The notes below the pieces were generated by a model. The model was not told the origin of the DNA. It saw only the letters and a list, made by a program, of their open reading frames with translations, and ran no database searches. Source: Yinghuangia soli (GTDB lineage: Bacteria > Actinomycetota > Actinomycetes > Streptomycetales > Streptomycetaceae). From it: 64,000 nt of DNA. Numbering within the stretch: position 1 is the stretch's first letter; each line of letters begins with the position of its first letter. This document shows positions 51,484-60,839 of the stretch, one piece after another. The stretch lies in assembly GCF_021502675.1 (NCBI RefSeq), contig NZ_JAKFHA010000011.1, positions 1-64,000 on the forward strand, in the 5' to 3' direction. The position numbers and the translations under genes are program-made.

Positions 51484-53706
51484 TCAGGCCTCTGGTGCGG
51501 CCAGTTCGTCCGGCAGCGGCCAGCTGTGGACGACCAGCAGCCCGGAGACCGCACGGGTCAGCACCACGTACAGGCGCCGCAGCCCCTGGGGTTCGGCCTC
51601 GACGATCTCGGCCGGTTCGGCGACCGCGATGTGGTCGAACTCCAGGCCCTTCGCCAGCGTCGCCGGGACCAGGTTGAGCCGGACCTCCTCCGGGACGTCG
51701 CTCTCGGTGCCCAGTTGCCGGTACGCGAGACCCGCGGCGCCGAGTGCCGCGGCCAGGGCCGGGATCCGGGCGTCCGCGGCGATGAGGCCGATCGAGCCTT
51801 CCTCGGCGAGCAGCCCGCGGACGCCGTCCGCAAGGGCGTCGTCCACAGCCTGTGGACCGACCTCGCGCAGCACCAGCGATCCCGGGGCCTCGCGTACCGA
51901 GCTCGCCGGGGCCAGCCCCGGAGCGATGAACGGCAGCAGGCGGCTGGCGAAGTCGAGGATCTCGCGCGGCACCCGGAAGCCTTGGGTGAGCTCCTCGAAG
52001 CGGGCGTCGGCGCGCCCGAGATGCCGCAGCGTCGCGGCCCAGTCCTCCGCGGCCCACGGCGTGGTGCCCTGGGCGATGTCGCCGAGGACCGTCGCCGAAC
52101 CGGTCGTACAGCGGCGGCCGACCGCGCGGCACTGCATCGCGGACAGGTCCTGCGCCTCGTCGACCACTACGTGGCCGAGGCTGCCGGTACGCGCGACCAG
52201 GTCGGCGGCTTCGTCCACAAGCACCGCGTCGGCCGCCGACCACTTGGCAGAGCCGACGCCGCGGGCCGGCTTCACCCAGCGGATCACGGCCTGCTCCTCT
52301 TCGCTGAGCACGCCGTCCGCGCAGGCCGCCAGGAACTCCGCGTCGGACAGCAGCCGCAGGACCAGCTTCGCGGGGTCGACGGCCGGCCAGACGCTATTGA
52401 CCAGGTCGCGCACCGGGCGGGACCGGGCCACCGCGTCCTGCACGCGGTCGTCGGGGGACTCGCCCGCGCGCTCCATCTGCACGAGCACCGCGTGCGCGAG
52501 GCGCTGGTGGAGCATGTCGCGGGCGGCGCCGTAACGCACGTCGCGCCCGCGCAGCCCGGCGACGACCTCCTCGACCTCGTACGCCGGGACCCGCCAGCGC
52601 CGCGAGCCGCGCACCACGAGCAGCGACTCCTCGGGGGTGCGGACGCCGGACCACACCGCGCGGCGCAGCACCTCGGCCATCCGCGCATCGCCCTTGAGCC
52701 GGCCCGCCTCGGGGGTGTCGACGGCCTTCACCGGCACGTGCGCGACGAGGTCCTCGACGGTGGTCTGCCCGACCTCGACCTCGCCGAGCGCGGGCAGCAC
52801 CTGCTGGATGTAGTCGAGGAACGAGCGGTTCGGGCCGACCACCAGGGTGCCGCTGCGCTGCAGCCGCTCGCGGTGCGCGTACAGCAGCCATGCGACGCGG
52901 TGCAGGCCCACGGCGGTCTTCCCGGTGCCGGGGGCACCTTGCACGCACACCGTCTGGCCGAGGTCGGCGCGCACGATCTCGTCCTGCTCGGGCTGGATGG
53001 TGGCCACGATGTCGCGCATCGGGCCGACGCGGGGCCGCTCGATCTCGGCGGCCAGGATCGCGCTCTTGCCCTCTTCCTCGCCCTGGTCGAGCAGGTGCTC
53101 GTCCTCGAACGCGGTGAGGCTGCCGCCGGTCCAGCCGAACCGCCGGCGCAGTTCGACGCCGAGCGGCTCCTTGCGGGTGGCCCGGTAGAACGACCGGGCC
53201 ACAGGCGCGCGCCAGTCGACGACCATGGGGTCACCCGCGTGGTCGTGCACGTGGCGGCGGCCGATCCAGAAGCGCTCCAGCGGCCGGGACGGGTCCGCGG
53301 CGACTTCGAGCGGGGCGGTCCCGGTGGACACCTCCGGGGCGTCCGCGAACCGGCCGTCGATGCGGCCGAAGAAGAGCGGGGCATCTGCCAGGTCGGCGAG
53401 CGACGCGATACGGCCCTCGATGAGGTGCCGGACCTGCTTGTTGGAGACCTCGTTGCCGCCGACATCGGTGAGGTCGAGCGCCTGGGTCTCCTCGCGCATG
53501 CGGCGCAGGCAGGCGCGGGACGCGGCGAGATGGTCGCGCTCGGCGGCGAGGGCGGCCCCGGGGTCGGCGGCCGGGTCGACGGCGGGACCGGTACGGGCAT
53601 CCGGGCGCGAGTCGGCCCGCGTATCGCGGGAGGGTTCGGGAGCGGGCTCGGTGGACGGGTCTGCGGTGTACGCGGACAAGATCGGCTCCGAATGCGGTGA
53701 CGGCAT
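51484..53706 (-). CDS. helD: HelD-like RNA polymerase-associated helicase/ATPase
   Basis: 740 residues from the ATG at 53706; an upstream ATG at 53895 is possible but poorly supported. This is a superfamily 1 ATPase with Walker A GAPGTGKT (K263), VVVDEAQDLS and a UvrD-like C-terminal domain (LAKGLEFDHIAVAEP, LRRLYVVLTRA). The coiled N-terminal region after residue 50 (LAAERDHLAASRACLRRMRE) is the HelD arm that enters RNA polymerase. HelD clears stalled polymerase. A related Streptomyces protein, HelR, gives rifamycin tolerance, but no rifamycin-associated element is seen here. The first 45 residues are low complexity. Confidence 0.85.
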   Translation of the reverse strand: MPSPHSEPILSAYTADPSTEPAPEPSRDTRADSRPDARTGPAVDPAADPGAALAAERDHLAASRACLRRMREETQALDLTDVGGNEVSNKQVRHLIEGRIASLADLADAPLFFGRIDGRFADAPEVSTGTAPLEVAADPSRPLERFWIGRRHVHDHAGDPMVVDWRAPVARSFYRATRKEPLGVELRRRFGWTGGSLTAFEDEHLLDQGEEEGKSAILAAEIERPRVGPMRDIVATIQPEQDEIVRADLGQTVCVQGAPGTGKTAVGLHRVAWLLYAHRERLQRSGTLVVGPNRSFLDYIQQVLPALGEVEVGQTTVEDLVAHVPVKAVDTPEAGRLKGDARMAEVLRRAVWSGVRTPEESLLVVRGSRRWRVPAYEVEEVVAGLRGRDVRYGAARDMLHQRLAHAVLVQMERAGESPDDRVQDAVARSRPVRDLVNSVWPAVDPAKLVLRLLSDAEFLAACADGVLSEEEQAVIRWVKPARGVGSAKWSAADAVLVDEAADLVARTGSLGHVVVDEAQDLSAMQCRAVGRRCTTGSATVLGDIAQGTTPWAAEDWAATLRHLGRADARFEELTQGFRVPREILDFASRLLPFIAPGLAPASSVREAPGSLVLREVGPQAVDDALADGVRGLLAEEGSIGLIAADARIPALAAALGAAGLAYRQLGTESDVPEEVRLNLVPATLAKGLEFDHIAVAEPAEIVEAEPQGLRRLYVVLTRAVSGLLVVHSWPLPDELAAPEA

Positions 53707-53923
53707 CGTGGACGCCGTCCGGCGCGGCCGGACGGCGTGGCCGGCGCCCAACCCCGGGTCACGGGGCAGTGCGGTGTCGCGGCAGCGGAATGGGCCAGCA
53801 TAAACCGGGGCCAAGGTCCGGACGAACCCTGATATCCGGGCCGCGCGGTCATACCCGCGGGGTAGGCACGGACGCGACCAGGCGCCGACGCGCACCTTAT
53901 GTCCGATTTCTTACCGTGGAGAC

Positions 53924-54157
53924 ATGACCACCGCACTCCACACCCCGACCCGGCAGGCCCCGAGCCGCCACGCCGACCACGGCGTGCGGACGGAGACCCG
54001 CATCACCATCGAGCCCCGCCCCGAATCCCGACCCGCCCCGGCCCCGAGCACCTTGTCCCGCATCGGCCGCGCCGCCGCGACGACCGTCCGCGGCATCGGC
54101 ATATTCGGCAGCACCGCCGCCAAGGTCGTCATCCTCGGCAAGCACGGCATCGACTGA
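53924..54157 (+). CDS. Small basic hypothetical protein
   Basis: 77 residues from ATG with GTGGAG upstream, divergent from helD. It is Arg/Pro/Thr-rich at the N-terminus (RQAPSRHADHGVRTETRITI) with an amphipathic C-terminal helix (SRIGRAAATTVRGIGIFGST). I do not recognise a family; similar short proteins occur in streptomycetes. A hairpin terminator lies about 100 nt downstream, supporting expression as a single gene. Confidence 0.55.
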   Translation: MTTALHTPTRQAPSRHADHGVRTETRITIEPRPESRPAPAPSTLSRIGRAAATTVRGIGIFGSTAAKVVILGKHGID

Positions 54158-54260
54158 CCGCAGGCACCGGCGCGACGGCCGTGACCGGAAGACCGCGAAC
54201 GACGGACCCGCGAACCCACCGATACAAGGACCCATGGCGAACCAGCGTGACGACGCAAGC

Positions 54261-54299
54261 CGAAAGGGCCGGCCCCGGAAACCGGGACCGGCCCTTTCG
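54261..54299. terminator. Bidirectional hairpin terminator
   Basis: CGAAAGGGCCGGCCCCGG (54261-54278) pairs with CCGGGACCGGCCCTTTCG (54282-54299), 18 bp with one mismatch and a 3-nt loop. The flanking A and T runs suit both the small plus-strand gene and the minus-strand helicase gene. The rest of the 54158-54466 gap shows nothing recognisable. Confidence 0.8.
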
Positions 54300-54466
54300 C
54301 ATGGGGTACGTCGGGCTCCGCGACCCGGGGCCGGGAAGCCGGTGCCGATCGGAGTCCGCACAAGCACCCGCGGAGCGGTGTACGGAGGAGCGGTGTCCGG
54401 AGCCCTGGGCGGGCAGCCCCCGAGCGCCGGTCCGACCTCCGGGTCAGCGCCCCGCGCGGCGGTGCG

Positions 54467-56119
54467 TCAGGCCTTGCCGAGGTCGTCCGCGTCGACGATG
54501 CGGTACGCGTAGCCCTGTTCGGCCAGGAAGCGCTGCCGGTGGGCAGCGAATTCCTGGTCGATCGTGTCGCGGGCGACGACCGAGTAGAACCGGGCGGCCC
54601 GGCCGTCGGCCTTCGGGCGCAGCACGCGGCCGAGGCGCTGGGCCTCCTCCTGGCGCGACCCGAACGAACCGGACACCTGGATGGCCACCGCGGCCTCGGG
54701 CAGGTCGATCGAGAAGTTCGCGACCTTGCTGACCACCAGGACCGAGATCTCGCCCTGCCGGAACGCCTCGAAGAGCCGCTCCCGCTCGGTGTTGCGGGTC
54801 TCGCCCTTGATGACCGGGGCGTCCAACGTCTCGCCCAGCTCGTCGAGCTGGTCGATGTACTGGCCGATCACCAGGGTCTGCTCGCCCGCGTGCATCTCGA
54901 CCAGTTCGCGCGTCACGCGCGTCTTGGTCGCGGTGGTCGCGCAGAACCGGTAGCGCTCCTCCGGCTCGGCGGTCGCATACGCCAGCCGCTCCGCGTCGGT
55001 CAGCGTGACGCGGACCTCGACGCAGTCGGCCGGGGCGATGTAGCCCTGGTTCTCGATCTCCTTCCACGGCGCGTCGTACCGCTTGGGGCCGATGAGCGAG
55101 AAGACGTCGCCCTCGCGGCCGTCCTCGCGCACCAGCGTCGCGGTCAGGCCGAGGCGGCGGCGGGCCTGCAGGTCGGCGGTGAAGCGGAAGATCGGCGCGG
55201 GCAGCAGGTGCACCTCGTCGTACACGATCAGGCCCCAGTCCCGGGAGTCGAACAGCTCCAGGTGCGGGTAGACGCCCTTCCGCCGGGTCGTGACGACCTG
55301 GTAGGTGGCGATGGTGACCGGGCGGATCTCCTTGCGGGTGCCGCTGTACTCGCCGATCTCGTCCTCGGTCAGCGAGGTGCGCTTGATCAGCTCGGCCTTC
55401 CACTGCCGGGCCGAGACCGTGTTGGTGACCAGGATCAGCGTGGTGGCCTTCGCGGTCGCCATCGCGGCCGCGCCGACCAGCGTCTTGCCGGCGCCGCAGG
55501 GCAGCACGACGACGCCGGAGCCGCCGTGCCAGAAGCCCTCGACGGCCTCCTTCTGGTACGGCCGCAGCGTCCAGCCCTGCTCGGCCAGGTCGATCGGGTG
55601 CGCCTCGCCGTCCACGTACCCGGCCAGGTCCTCGGCGGGCCAGCCCAGCTTGAGCAGCACCTGCTTGATCTGGCCGCGCTCCGACGGGTGCACCGCGACC
55701 GAGTCGGCGTCCACCCGGGCGCCGACCAGCGGGGCCATCTTCTTGCTGCGCAGGACCTCTTCGAGCACCGCGCGGTCGGTGGTGGTGAGCACCAGGCCGT
55801 GCACAGGGTGCTTGGCGAGCGTGAGCCGGCCGTACCGGCCCATGGTCTCCGCGACGTCGACCAGCAGCGCATGCGGCACCGGGTAGCGCGAGTAGCGCAG
55901 CAGGACGTCGACGACCTGCTCGGCGTCGTGCCCGGCGGCGCGCGCGTTCCACAGGCCCAGCGGGGTGAGGCGGTACGTGTGGACGTGCTCCGGGGCGCGC
56001 TCCAGTTCGGCGAACGGCGCGATGGCCCGGCGGCAGTCCGCCGCGGCCTCGTGGTCGATCTCCAGGAGCAGGGTCTTGTCGGACTGCACGATCAGGGGGC
56101 CGGAGGTCGGCTCTGCCAC
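54467..56119 (-). CDS. XPB-family DNA repair helicase
   Basis: 550 residues from ATG. It is a superfamily 2 helicase with an N-terminal XPB damage-recognition-like domain (about 1-185), Walker A PCGAGKT (K212), DEVH box in VYDEVHLLP, the RED-type motif VREDGREGD and motif VI QRLGRVLRPK. Bacterial XPB unwinds DNA, possibly with a nuclease partner (Bax1-like) in excision repair. The helicase-associated/WYL protein encoded at 58227 is its usual neighbour in actinobacteria, here separated by an inserted ABC exporter. Confidence 0.92.
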   Translation of the reverse strand: MAEPTSGPLIVQSDKTLLLEIDHEAAADCRRAIAPFAELERAPEHVHTYRLTPLGLWNARAAGHDAEQVVDVLLRYSRYPVPHALLVDVAETMGRYGRLTLAKHPVHGLVLTTTDRAVLEEVLRSKKMAPLVGARVDADSVAVHPSERGQIKQVLLKLGWPAEDLAGYVDGEAHPIDLAEQGWTLRPYQKEAVEGFWHGGSGVVVLPCGAGKTLVGAAAMATAKATTLILVTNTVSARQWKAELIKRTSLTEDEIGEYSGTRKEIRPVTIATYQVVTTRRKGVYPHLELFDSRDWGLIVYDEVHLLPAPIFRFTADLQARRRLGLTATLVREDGREGDVFSLIGPKRYDAPWKEIENQGYIAPADCVEVRVTLTDAERLAYATAEPEERYRFCATTATKTRVTRELVEMHAGEQTLVIGQYIDQLDELGETLDAPVIKGETRNTERERLFEAFRQGEISVLVVSKVANFSIDLPEAAVAIQVSGSFGSRQEEAQRLGRVLRPKADGRAARFYSVVARDTIDQEFAAHRQRFLAEQGYAYRIVDADDLGKA

Positions 56120-56351
56120 GCGGGGCCTCTCTTACAGCGAATGGGGGACTCCCAGTGTGAACCACCCCGGACGGAGGAGTGTTCCACTCGCCCGGACCGG
56201 AAGGGTGCCAACCGCCCGAAATCCGTACCGGAGCGGCGATATTCCCCTGGGGAAGCAGCCCTACGGAACCGTACTGCGCAGGGATGAGCGCAAGAGCCCT
56301 CCTTGAGGAGGAACCACGGTTCGGTCCGGCGCTCCTACTCTGGATATTCAA

Positions 56352-57302
56352 ATGGCGCAATTTCCGCCGCTGCCGGGTGCACCCGGCGCTCCTGCGGCCC
56401 CCGAGACCGGTCCGGCGTTGCACACGCACGGGCTGACCCGCGACTACGGTCGCGGCACCGGCGTGTTCGACGTCGCCCTCGCCGTGCCCAGGGGCAGTGT
56501 CTACGGCCTCGTCGGGCCGAACGGCGCGGGCAAGACCACGCTGCTGTCGCTGATCAGCGGCATGCGGCGGGCGGACCGCGGCGAGGTGGAGTTCGGGGTG
56601 CCGCGCGACCGGGTCGCGGTGTGCACCGACGTGCCGGAGTTCGAGCCGTGGCTGAGCGCCGCCGAGGTGGTCGAGCTGGCCGGCCGGCTGGTGCACGCGG
56701 ACCTGCGTCCGGAGAACGTCAAGACCGCGCTGCACCGGGCCGGGCTCTCGGAGGCCGCGGACCGCAAGGCCGGGTCCTTCTCGCGCGGCATGACGCAGCG
56801 CCTGGGGCTGGCCGCGGCGCTGGTCGCCGAGCCCGCACTGATGATCCTCGACGAGCCGACCTCGGCCCTGGACCCGCGCGGCCGCGCCGAGGTCCTGGAC
56901 TTGGTGGCCGGCATGCGCGGCCGGACCACCGTGATCTTCTCCAGCCACATCCTGGCCGACGTGCAGCGCGTATGCGACCAGGTCGGCGTGCTGCGCGCCG
57001 GGCGCATGCTCTACCAGGGGCCGGTGGCCGAGCTCGTCGCCGAGCACATGCGGCCCACCTGGCTGATCCGGGTCCGGGACGACGGCGGCGCGCTGCTGCG
57101 CACGTTCGCCGCCGAGGACTGGGTGGCGCGCGTCTCGTCGATCCGCCCCGGCCTGGTGCGCGTGCAGGCGCGCACGGTCGAGGAGGGCGAGCGCAACATC
57201 CTGGGCGTCCTGGACCGCAGCGGCGCACGCGTCATCTCGGTCGGGCCGGAGGAGTCGGACCTGGAGAGCGCGTTCCTGTCGATCACCGGCGCGGCCCGAT
57301 GA
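56352..57302 (+). CDS. ABC-2 type exporter ATPase
   Basis: 316 residues from ATG at 56352. Walker A GPNGAGKTT (K61), a degenerate signature SFSRGMTQR (142-150) and Walker B LMILDEPTSALDP (D167, E168) are clear. The extended C-terminal part is typical of drug or lipid exporter ATPases of the DrrA/YhfX kind. No ribosome binding site precedes the ATG, while TACTCT lies about 10 nt upstream, so the mRNA may be leaderless. The stop overlaps the permease start. Confidence 0.85.
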   Translation: MAQFPPLPGAPGAPAAPETGPALHTHGLTRDYGRGTGVFDVALAVPRGSVYGLVGPNGAGKTTLLSLISGMRRADRGEVEFGVPRDRVAVCTDVPEFEPWLSAAEVVELAGRLVHADLRPENVKTALHRAGLSEAADRKAGSFSRGMTQRLGLAAALVAEPALMILDEPTSALDPRGRAEVLDLVAGMRGRTTVIFSSHILADVQRVCDQVGVLRAGRMLYQGPVAELVAEHMRPTWLIRVRDDGGALLRTFAAEDWVARVSSIRPGLVRVQARTVEEGERNILGVLDRSGARVISVGPEESDLESAFLSITGAAR

Positions 57303-58186
57303 CCGGGTTCGACACCACCGCGAAGAGCGCGGAGACGGCGAAGGGCGCGGCCGCGCGGCCCGAGCCGGGCATCATGCCGGGCCGGGAGCGGAGGGCCGCC
57401 CGGACCGCGGCCGCGCCGGCCGTCCGCGGCCGCCGCCCGCTGGGCCTGTGGCGGCTCGAAGTGCTGCGCGTCACCCGGACGCGGCGCTGGCTGCTGCTGC
57501 TCCTGGCGTTCCCGCTGCTCGGCATTCTCGGCCCGATCGTGGTCCGGCACCTGCACCGCATCCTGGACGTGCTCGGCGCGGACGGCGGCGCGCTGCCCGA
57601 GACCGTCGAGGCGCAGGACGCGATGATCGCGTACACCGGGGTGGGCGGGCAGATCGGTCTGCTCGTGGCGCTCGGCGTGATGGCCGCCGCGCTGGCGCTG
57701 GACCACCGGCCCGGGCTCGCCGCGTTCTACCGCACCCGCACCTGCCGGCCCCGGGACCTGGTGATCCCGCGCTGGACCGTGTGCGCGGCCGCGGTGTGCC
57801 TGGCCAATCTGCTGGCCACCGGGATCGTCTGGGCGGAGATCCGCTGGCTGTTCGGGCCGGTGCCGGCCGACCGCATGATCTACGGCATGCTCTTCGAGAC
57901 CGTCTACCTGCTGATGGCGCTGTCGCTGGTCGCGGGCGCGGCGGCGTTCCTGCGGCGGCCGGTCGCGCTCTTCGGGGCCGCGCTCATCGCGATGGTGCTC
58001 TCGCCGCTGCCGCGGCTGTGGAAGCCGCTGCGCGCGTGGGAGCCGTCCGAGCTCGGCGGCGCGGGCATCCAGCTGCTGGGCGAATCGACGCCGGGCGACT
58101 TCGTGCGCCCCGCGATCGTCGCGCTGCTGCTGACCGCGGTCATGCTGAGCCTCGCGGTGTGGCGGATCGGCCGCCGGGAGATGTGA
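57299..58186 (+). CDS. ABC-2 type exporter permease
   Basis: 295 residues from an ATG in an ATGA overlap with the ATPase gene. A 45-residue basic N-terminus precedes about six membrane segments (first about 63-82, then 118-136, 155-175, 195-215, 220-235, 270-288). Short cytoplasmic loops and no binding protein identify an exporter. The substrate is unknown. The pair sits inside the XPB neighbourhood without an obvious functional link. Confidence 0.8.
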   Translation: MTGFDTTAKSAETAKGAAARPEPGIMPGRERRAARTAAAPAVRGRRPLGLWRLEVLRVTRTRRWLLLLLAFPLLGILGPIVVRHLHRILDVLGADGGALPETVEAQDAMIAYTGVGGQIGLLVALGVMAAALALDHRPGLAAFYRTRTCRPRDLVIPRWTVCAAAVCLANLLATGIVWAEIRWLFGPVPADRMIYGMLFETVYLLMALSLVAGAAAFLRRPVALFGAALIAMVLSPLPRLWKPLRAWEPSELGGAGIQLLGESTPGDFVRPAIVALLLTAVMLSLAVWRIGRREM

Positions 58187-58226
58187 ACCCCCGGCCGCCG
58201 TCGGACCGGCAGGCGGTCAGGTCAGG

Positions 58227-60665
58227 TCAGGACGGCGCGGGGTCGGCGACGTCGACGGGGGCCACGCCGGTGATCCGGTGCAGCGGGTACGTGTGCAGCT
58301 CGCCCGCGGTGTGCTCCTGGGCGGTGACATACCCGCCCTCCAGCCCCAGCGGCACGATGATGCGCTGCGTGGCCCGGCCTTCGCGCGTGACGTAGCCGAT
58401 CCACACCGGGCGGCGCTCCGCGAAGGCGGCCTGCAGCGCGAGCAGCGTCTCGGCCGCGGAGGTGCGCGGAAGTTCGGCCGGGGCCTCGCCGTCCTCGGCG
58501 CCGCGCGGGCGGCTGACCGCGGCGCGGTCCCCGGCCCGGATCGCGGTGACCGCGGCGTCGATCAGGCTCGTGCTCGGCGCGGGCGGCTCGCCGGTCACCC
58601 GCGGCGGCAGCGACCTGGGCGGGGTGCGCAGCGCGTCCGGGCGCGTGATCACCACGTCGCCGGTGGCCGACTCGGCCATCGGCGCGTACCCGAGCGAGCG
58701 CAGCGCGGACAGCACCTGGTCGGGGGCGCCGTCGGCGGCCAGCACGGTCGGGGCCAGGCGGCGCAGCCGCAGCCCGTGCGCGCGGCGGTCGGCGAGCAGT
58801 TCACCGAGCACCGCCTCGTCGTCGCAGCGCAGGTACGCGGACGCCGCGCCCACGCGCAGCCGCCCGTGCCGCCGCGCGACGTCGTCCACGAGGTAGGTCA
58901 GCGGCTGCGGCACCGGAGTGCGCGAGTGGGTGGCGAAGAGCCGGTGCAGGTCCGCCGCGGTGCGCCCGGAGTCGAGTGCGCGCCGGATGGACGCCTCGCC
59001 GAACCGGTACACGGTCGCGCCGCCGGTCGACTCGATGTCGGCCGCCAGGTGCAGTTCCTGGGCGAGCGCGACGACCAGCGGGCCGGGGGCGACCGCGGTC
59101 AGGTCGGCCTGCAGGAGCACATGGTCGAGCGGGGTCGGCAGCAGCGGTTCGAGCAGGTCGGCGGCCGCGTTCAGCTCGCCGGTCAGCAGCGCGCGGCCGG
59201 CCTTGGCGAGCGCTCCGCGCCCGGTCACGCCGAGCAGTTCGGCCTCGACCAGGGTGCGGTCCACCAACTCGGAGCGCAGCCGCGCGGTGCGTACCGGGCG
59301 GTGCCAGGCCAGGTCGGCGAGCAGGTCGGCGGCCGGGGCCGCGGAGCCTTCGGCGAGTTCGCCGAGGCGCCCGAGCAGCGCGTGCCGCACCTCGGGGGCC
59401 GCGGTGCGGTCCACGCCGGGGCCGAGTGCGTTGACCGGCTTGTCCTTGTCGTCGCGGGTGCCGACCAGGCCGGGCACCCGGGTGGTCTCCAGCCACACGC
59501 CGGCCAGCGTGGCCCAGCGCTCGGCGACCGGGCGGGCCCGCCACACGTCGTACGCGGGGGTCGGCAGCCACCGCTCGTCGGCCTCGCCGTCGCCCGCGAC
59601 CAGGCCCGCGGCGTAGCAGAGTTCGAGCCACAGCGCGGCTTCGGCCTCGGTGACGTCCAGGGCCGCGGCGGCGCGCTTGAGGTCGCGTACGCCCAGGCCG
59701 CCGGCGCGCAGCACGGCCGGGCCGCCGGTGCTCCACAGCTCCAGCAGCTCCTCGACCCGGCGTACCGCGGTGAACGCGGCACCTGCCGCGGCGGCGTCCA
59801 CCGCCTGCGGGTCGCGCGGCGTCGCGGTGATCTCGGGAGGCGTGGGGGCGAGGTCGCGGTGCACCCGGCCGCCGCGCAGCGTCAGCGCGAGCTCGCGCGG
59901 CAGGACGACTGCCTGCGGCCCGGCGGGCACCAGCAGCGCCCGGGCCAGGAGCCATTCGACGGGGGAGTTCGCGTCCGCGGCCCGCACCGGGCGGTCCGCG
60001 CCGCGCACGCTGCCGGTCGGCGGCCCCCACACCAGTTTGTCGAGCACCTCGGCGGCGGCCGGCGGCGCCTCGCCGAGCAGCGCCGCGACGGCCTTGCGGT
60101 CCGCGAACAGCGCGCCGATCGCGCCGATCGCGCTCACCGCGTCGGGGGTGGGCGGCAGGCCGAGGTCGGCAAGCAGCTCCTGGAGGCGGGCCGGGCCGGT
60201 GGCCCCGAGCGCGGCGGGCAGCGCGGGGCCCAGGCCCGCGGGTGAGGCGCCGGCCAGGTCGCGCACGGTCCGCACCACGCGCAGCGATTCGAGCGGGCCC
60301 CACAGGAGCGCCCGGGTGCGGAGCACCTCGACCGCGCCGGGCAGCTGCGGGACGTCGCCGACCAGGTCGCGCAGCGCCGGGTAGCCGAAGCCGTCCGGCA
60401 GCACGACCGCGGCGTCCACGACCTGCAGCGTGAAGTGGTCCAGGCGCTCCAGCACGCGGGCCACCGAGGCCCGCGTGGTGGCCCGGGTGGCCAGTTGCGT
60501 CAGGTCGACCGGGACGGGGGTGGTGAGGTCGGGGCGGGCCCGCAGCAGCTGTGCCAGCTCGTCGTCGCCGCGGCCCCGCAGGTCCTCGGCGAGGGTGCGC
60601 GGCACCGCGCTCCCGGCCGGCGTGCCGACGGGACCGCCCTTGGTTCTCCGGGTCGACGTGGTCAT
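58227..60665 (-). CDS. Helicase-associated domain protein with C-terminal WYL-like domain
   Basis: 812 residues. There are no Walker motifs; instead repeated winged-helix-like and helical segments (ELAQLLRARPDLTTPVPVDL, LDHFTLQVVDAAVVLPDGFG) and a region like the helicase C-terminal 3 family (VLLQADLTAVAPGPL) appear. The last 75 residues (AFAERRPVWIGYVTREGRAT, then YPLHRITGV) read as a WYL-type ligand/nucleic-acid-sensing domain. Such proteins are regularly found beside actinobacterial XPB, so a role in the same DNA repair or damage response is likely though unproven. Confidence 0.75.
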   Translation of the reverse strand: MTTSTRRTKGGPVGTPAGSAVPRTLAEDLRGRGDDELAQLLRARPDLTTPVPVDLTQLATRATTRASVARVLERLDHFTLQVVDAAVVLPDGFGYPALRDLVGDVPQLPGAVEVLRTRALLWGPLESLRVVRTVRDLAGASPAGLGPALPAALGATGPARLQELLADLGLPPTPDAVSAIGAIGALFADRKAVAALLGEAPPAAAEVLDKLVWGPPTGSVRGADRPVRAADANSPVEWLLARALLVPAGPQAVVLPRELALTLRGGRVHRDLAPTPPEITATPRDPQAVDAAAAGAAFTAVRRVEELLELWSTGGPAVLRAGGLGVRDLKRAAAALDVTEAEAALWLELCYAAGLVAGDGEADERWLPTPAYDVWRARPVAERWATLAGVWLETTRVPGLVGTRDDKDKPVNALGPGVDRTAAPEVRHALLGRLGELAEGSAAPAADLLADLAWHRPVRTARLRSELVDRTLVEAELLGVTGRGALAKAGRALLTGELNAAADLLEPLLPTPLDHVLLQADLTAVAPGPLVVALAQELHLAADIESTGGATVYRFGEASIRRALDSGRTAADLHRLFATHSRTPVPQPLTYLVDDVARRHGRLRVGAASAYLRCDDEAVLGELLADRRAHGLRLRRLAPTVLAADGAPDQVLSALRSLGYAPMAESATGDVVITRPDALRTPPRSLPPRVTGEPPAPSTSLIDAAVTAIRAGDRAAVSRPRGAEDGEAPAELPRTSAAETLLALQAAFAERRPVWIGYVTREGRATQRIIVPLGLEGGYVTAQEHTAGELHTYPLHRITGVAPVDVADPAPS

Positions 60666-60839
60666 CCGGACAACGGTAGCCGCTCGGCCCTGCGCGGTTC
60701 GCGGCGAGCAGGGGTTCCTGGCGCGGCCGGGTTCGCCTGATCGGACGAACCCATCGTCTCCGGGCCCCTTCGCGTCCTAAGCTGGACAACTGGTCCGACA
60801 GGGTGAACCGGGGTACGTCGTAAGGTCGAAAGGCCGGGC

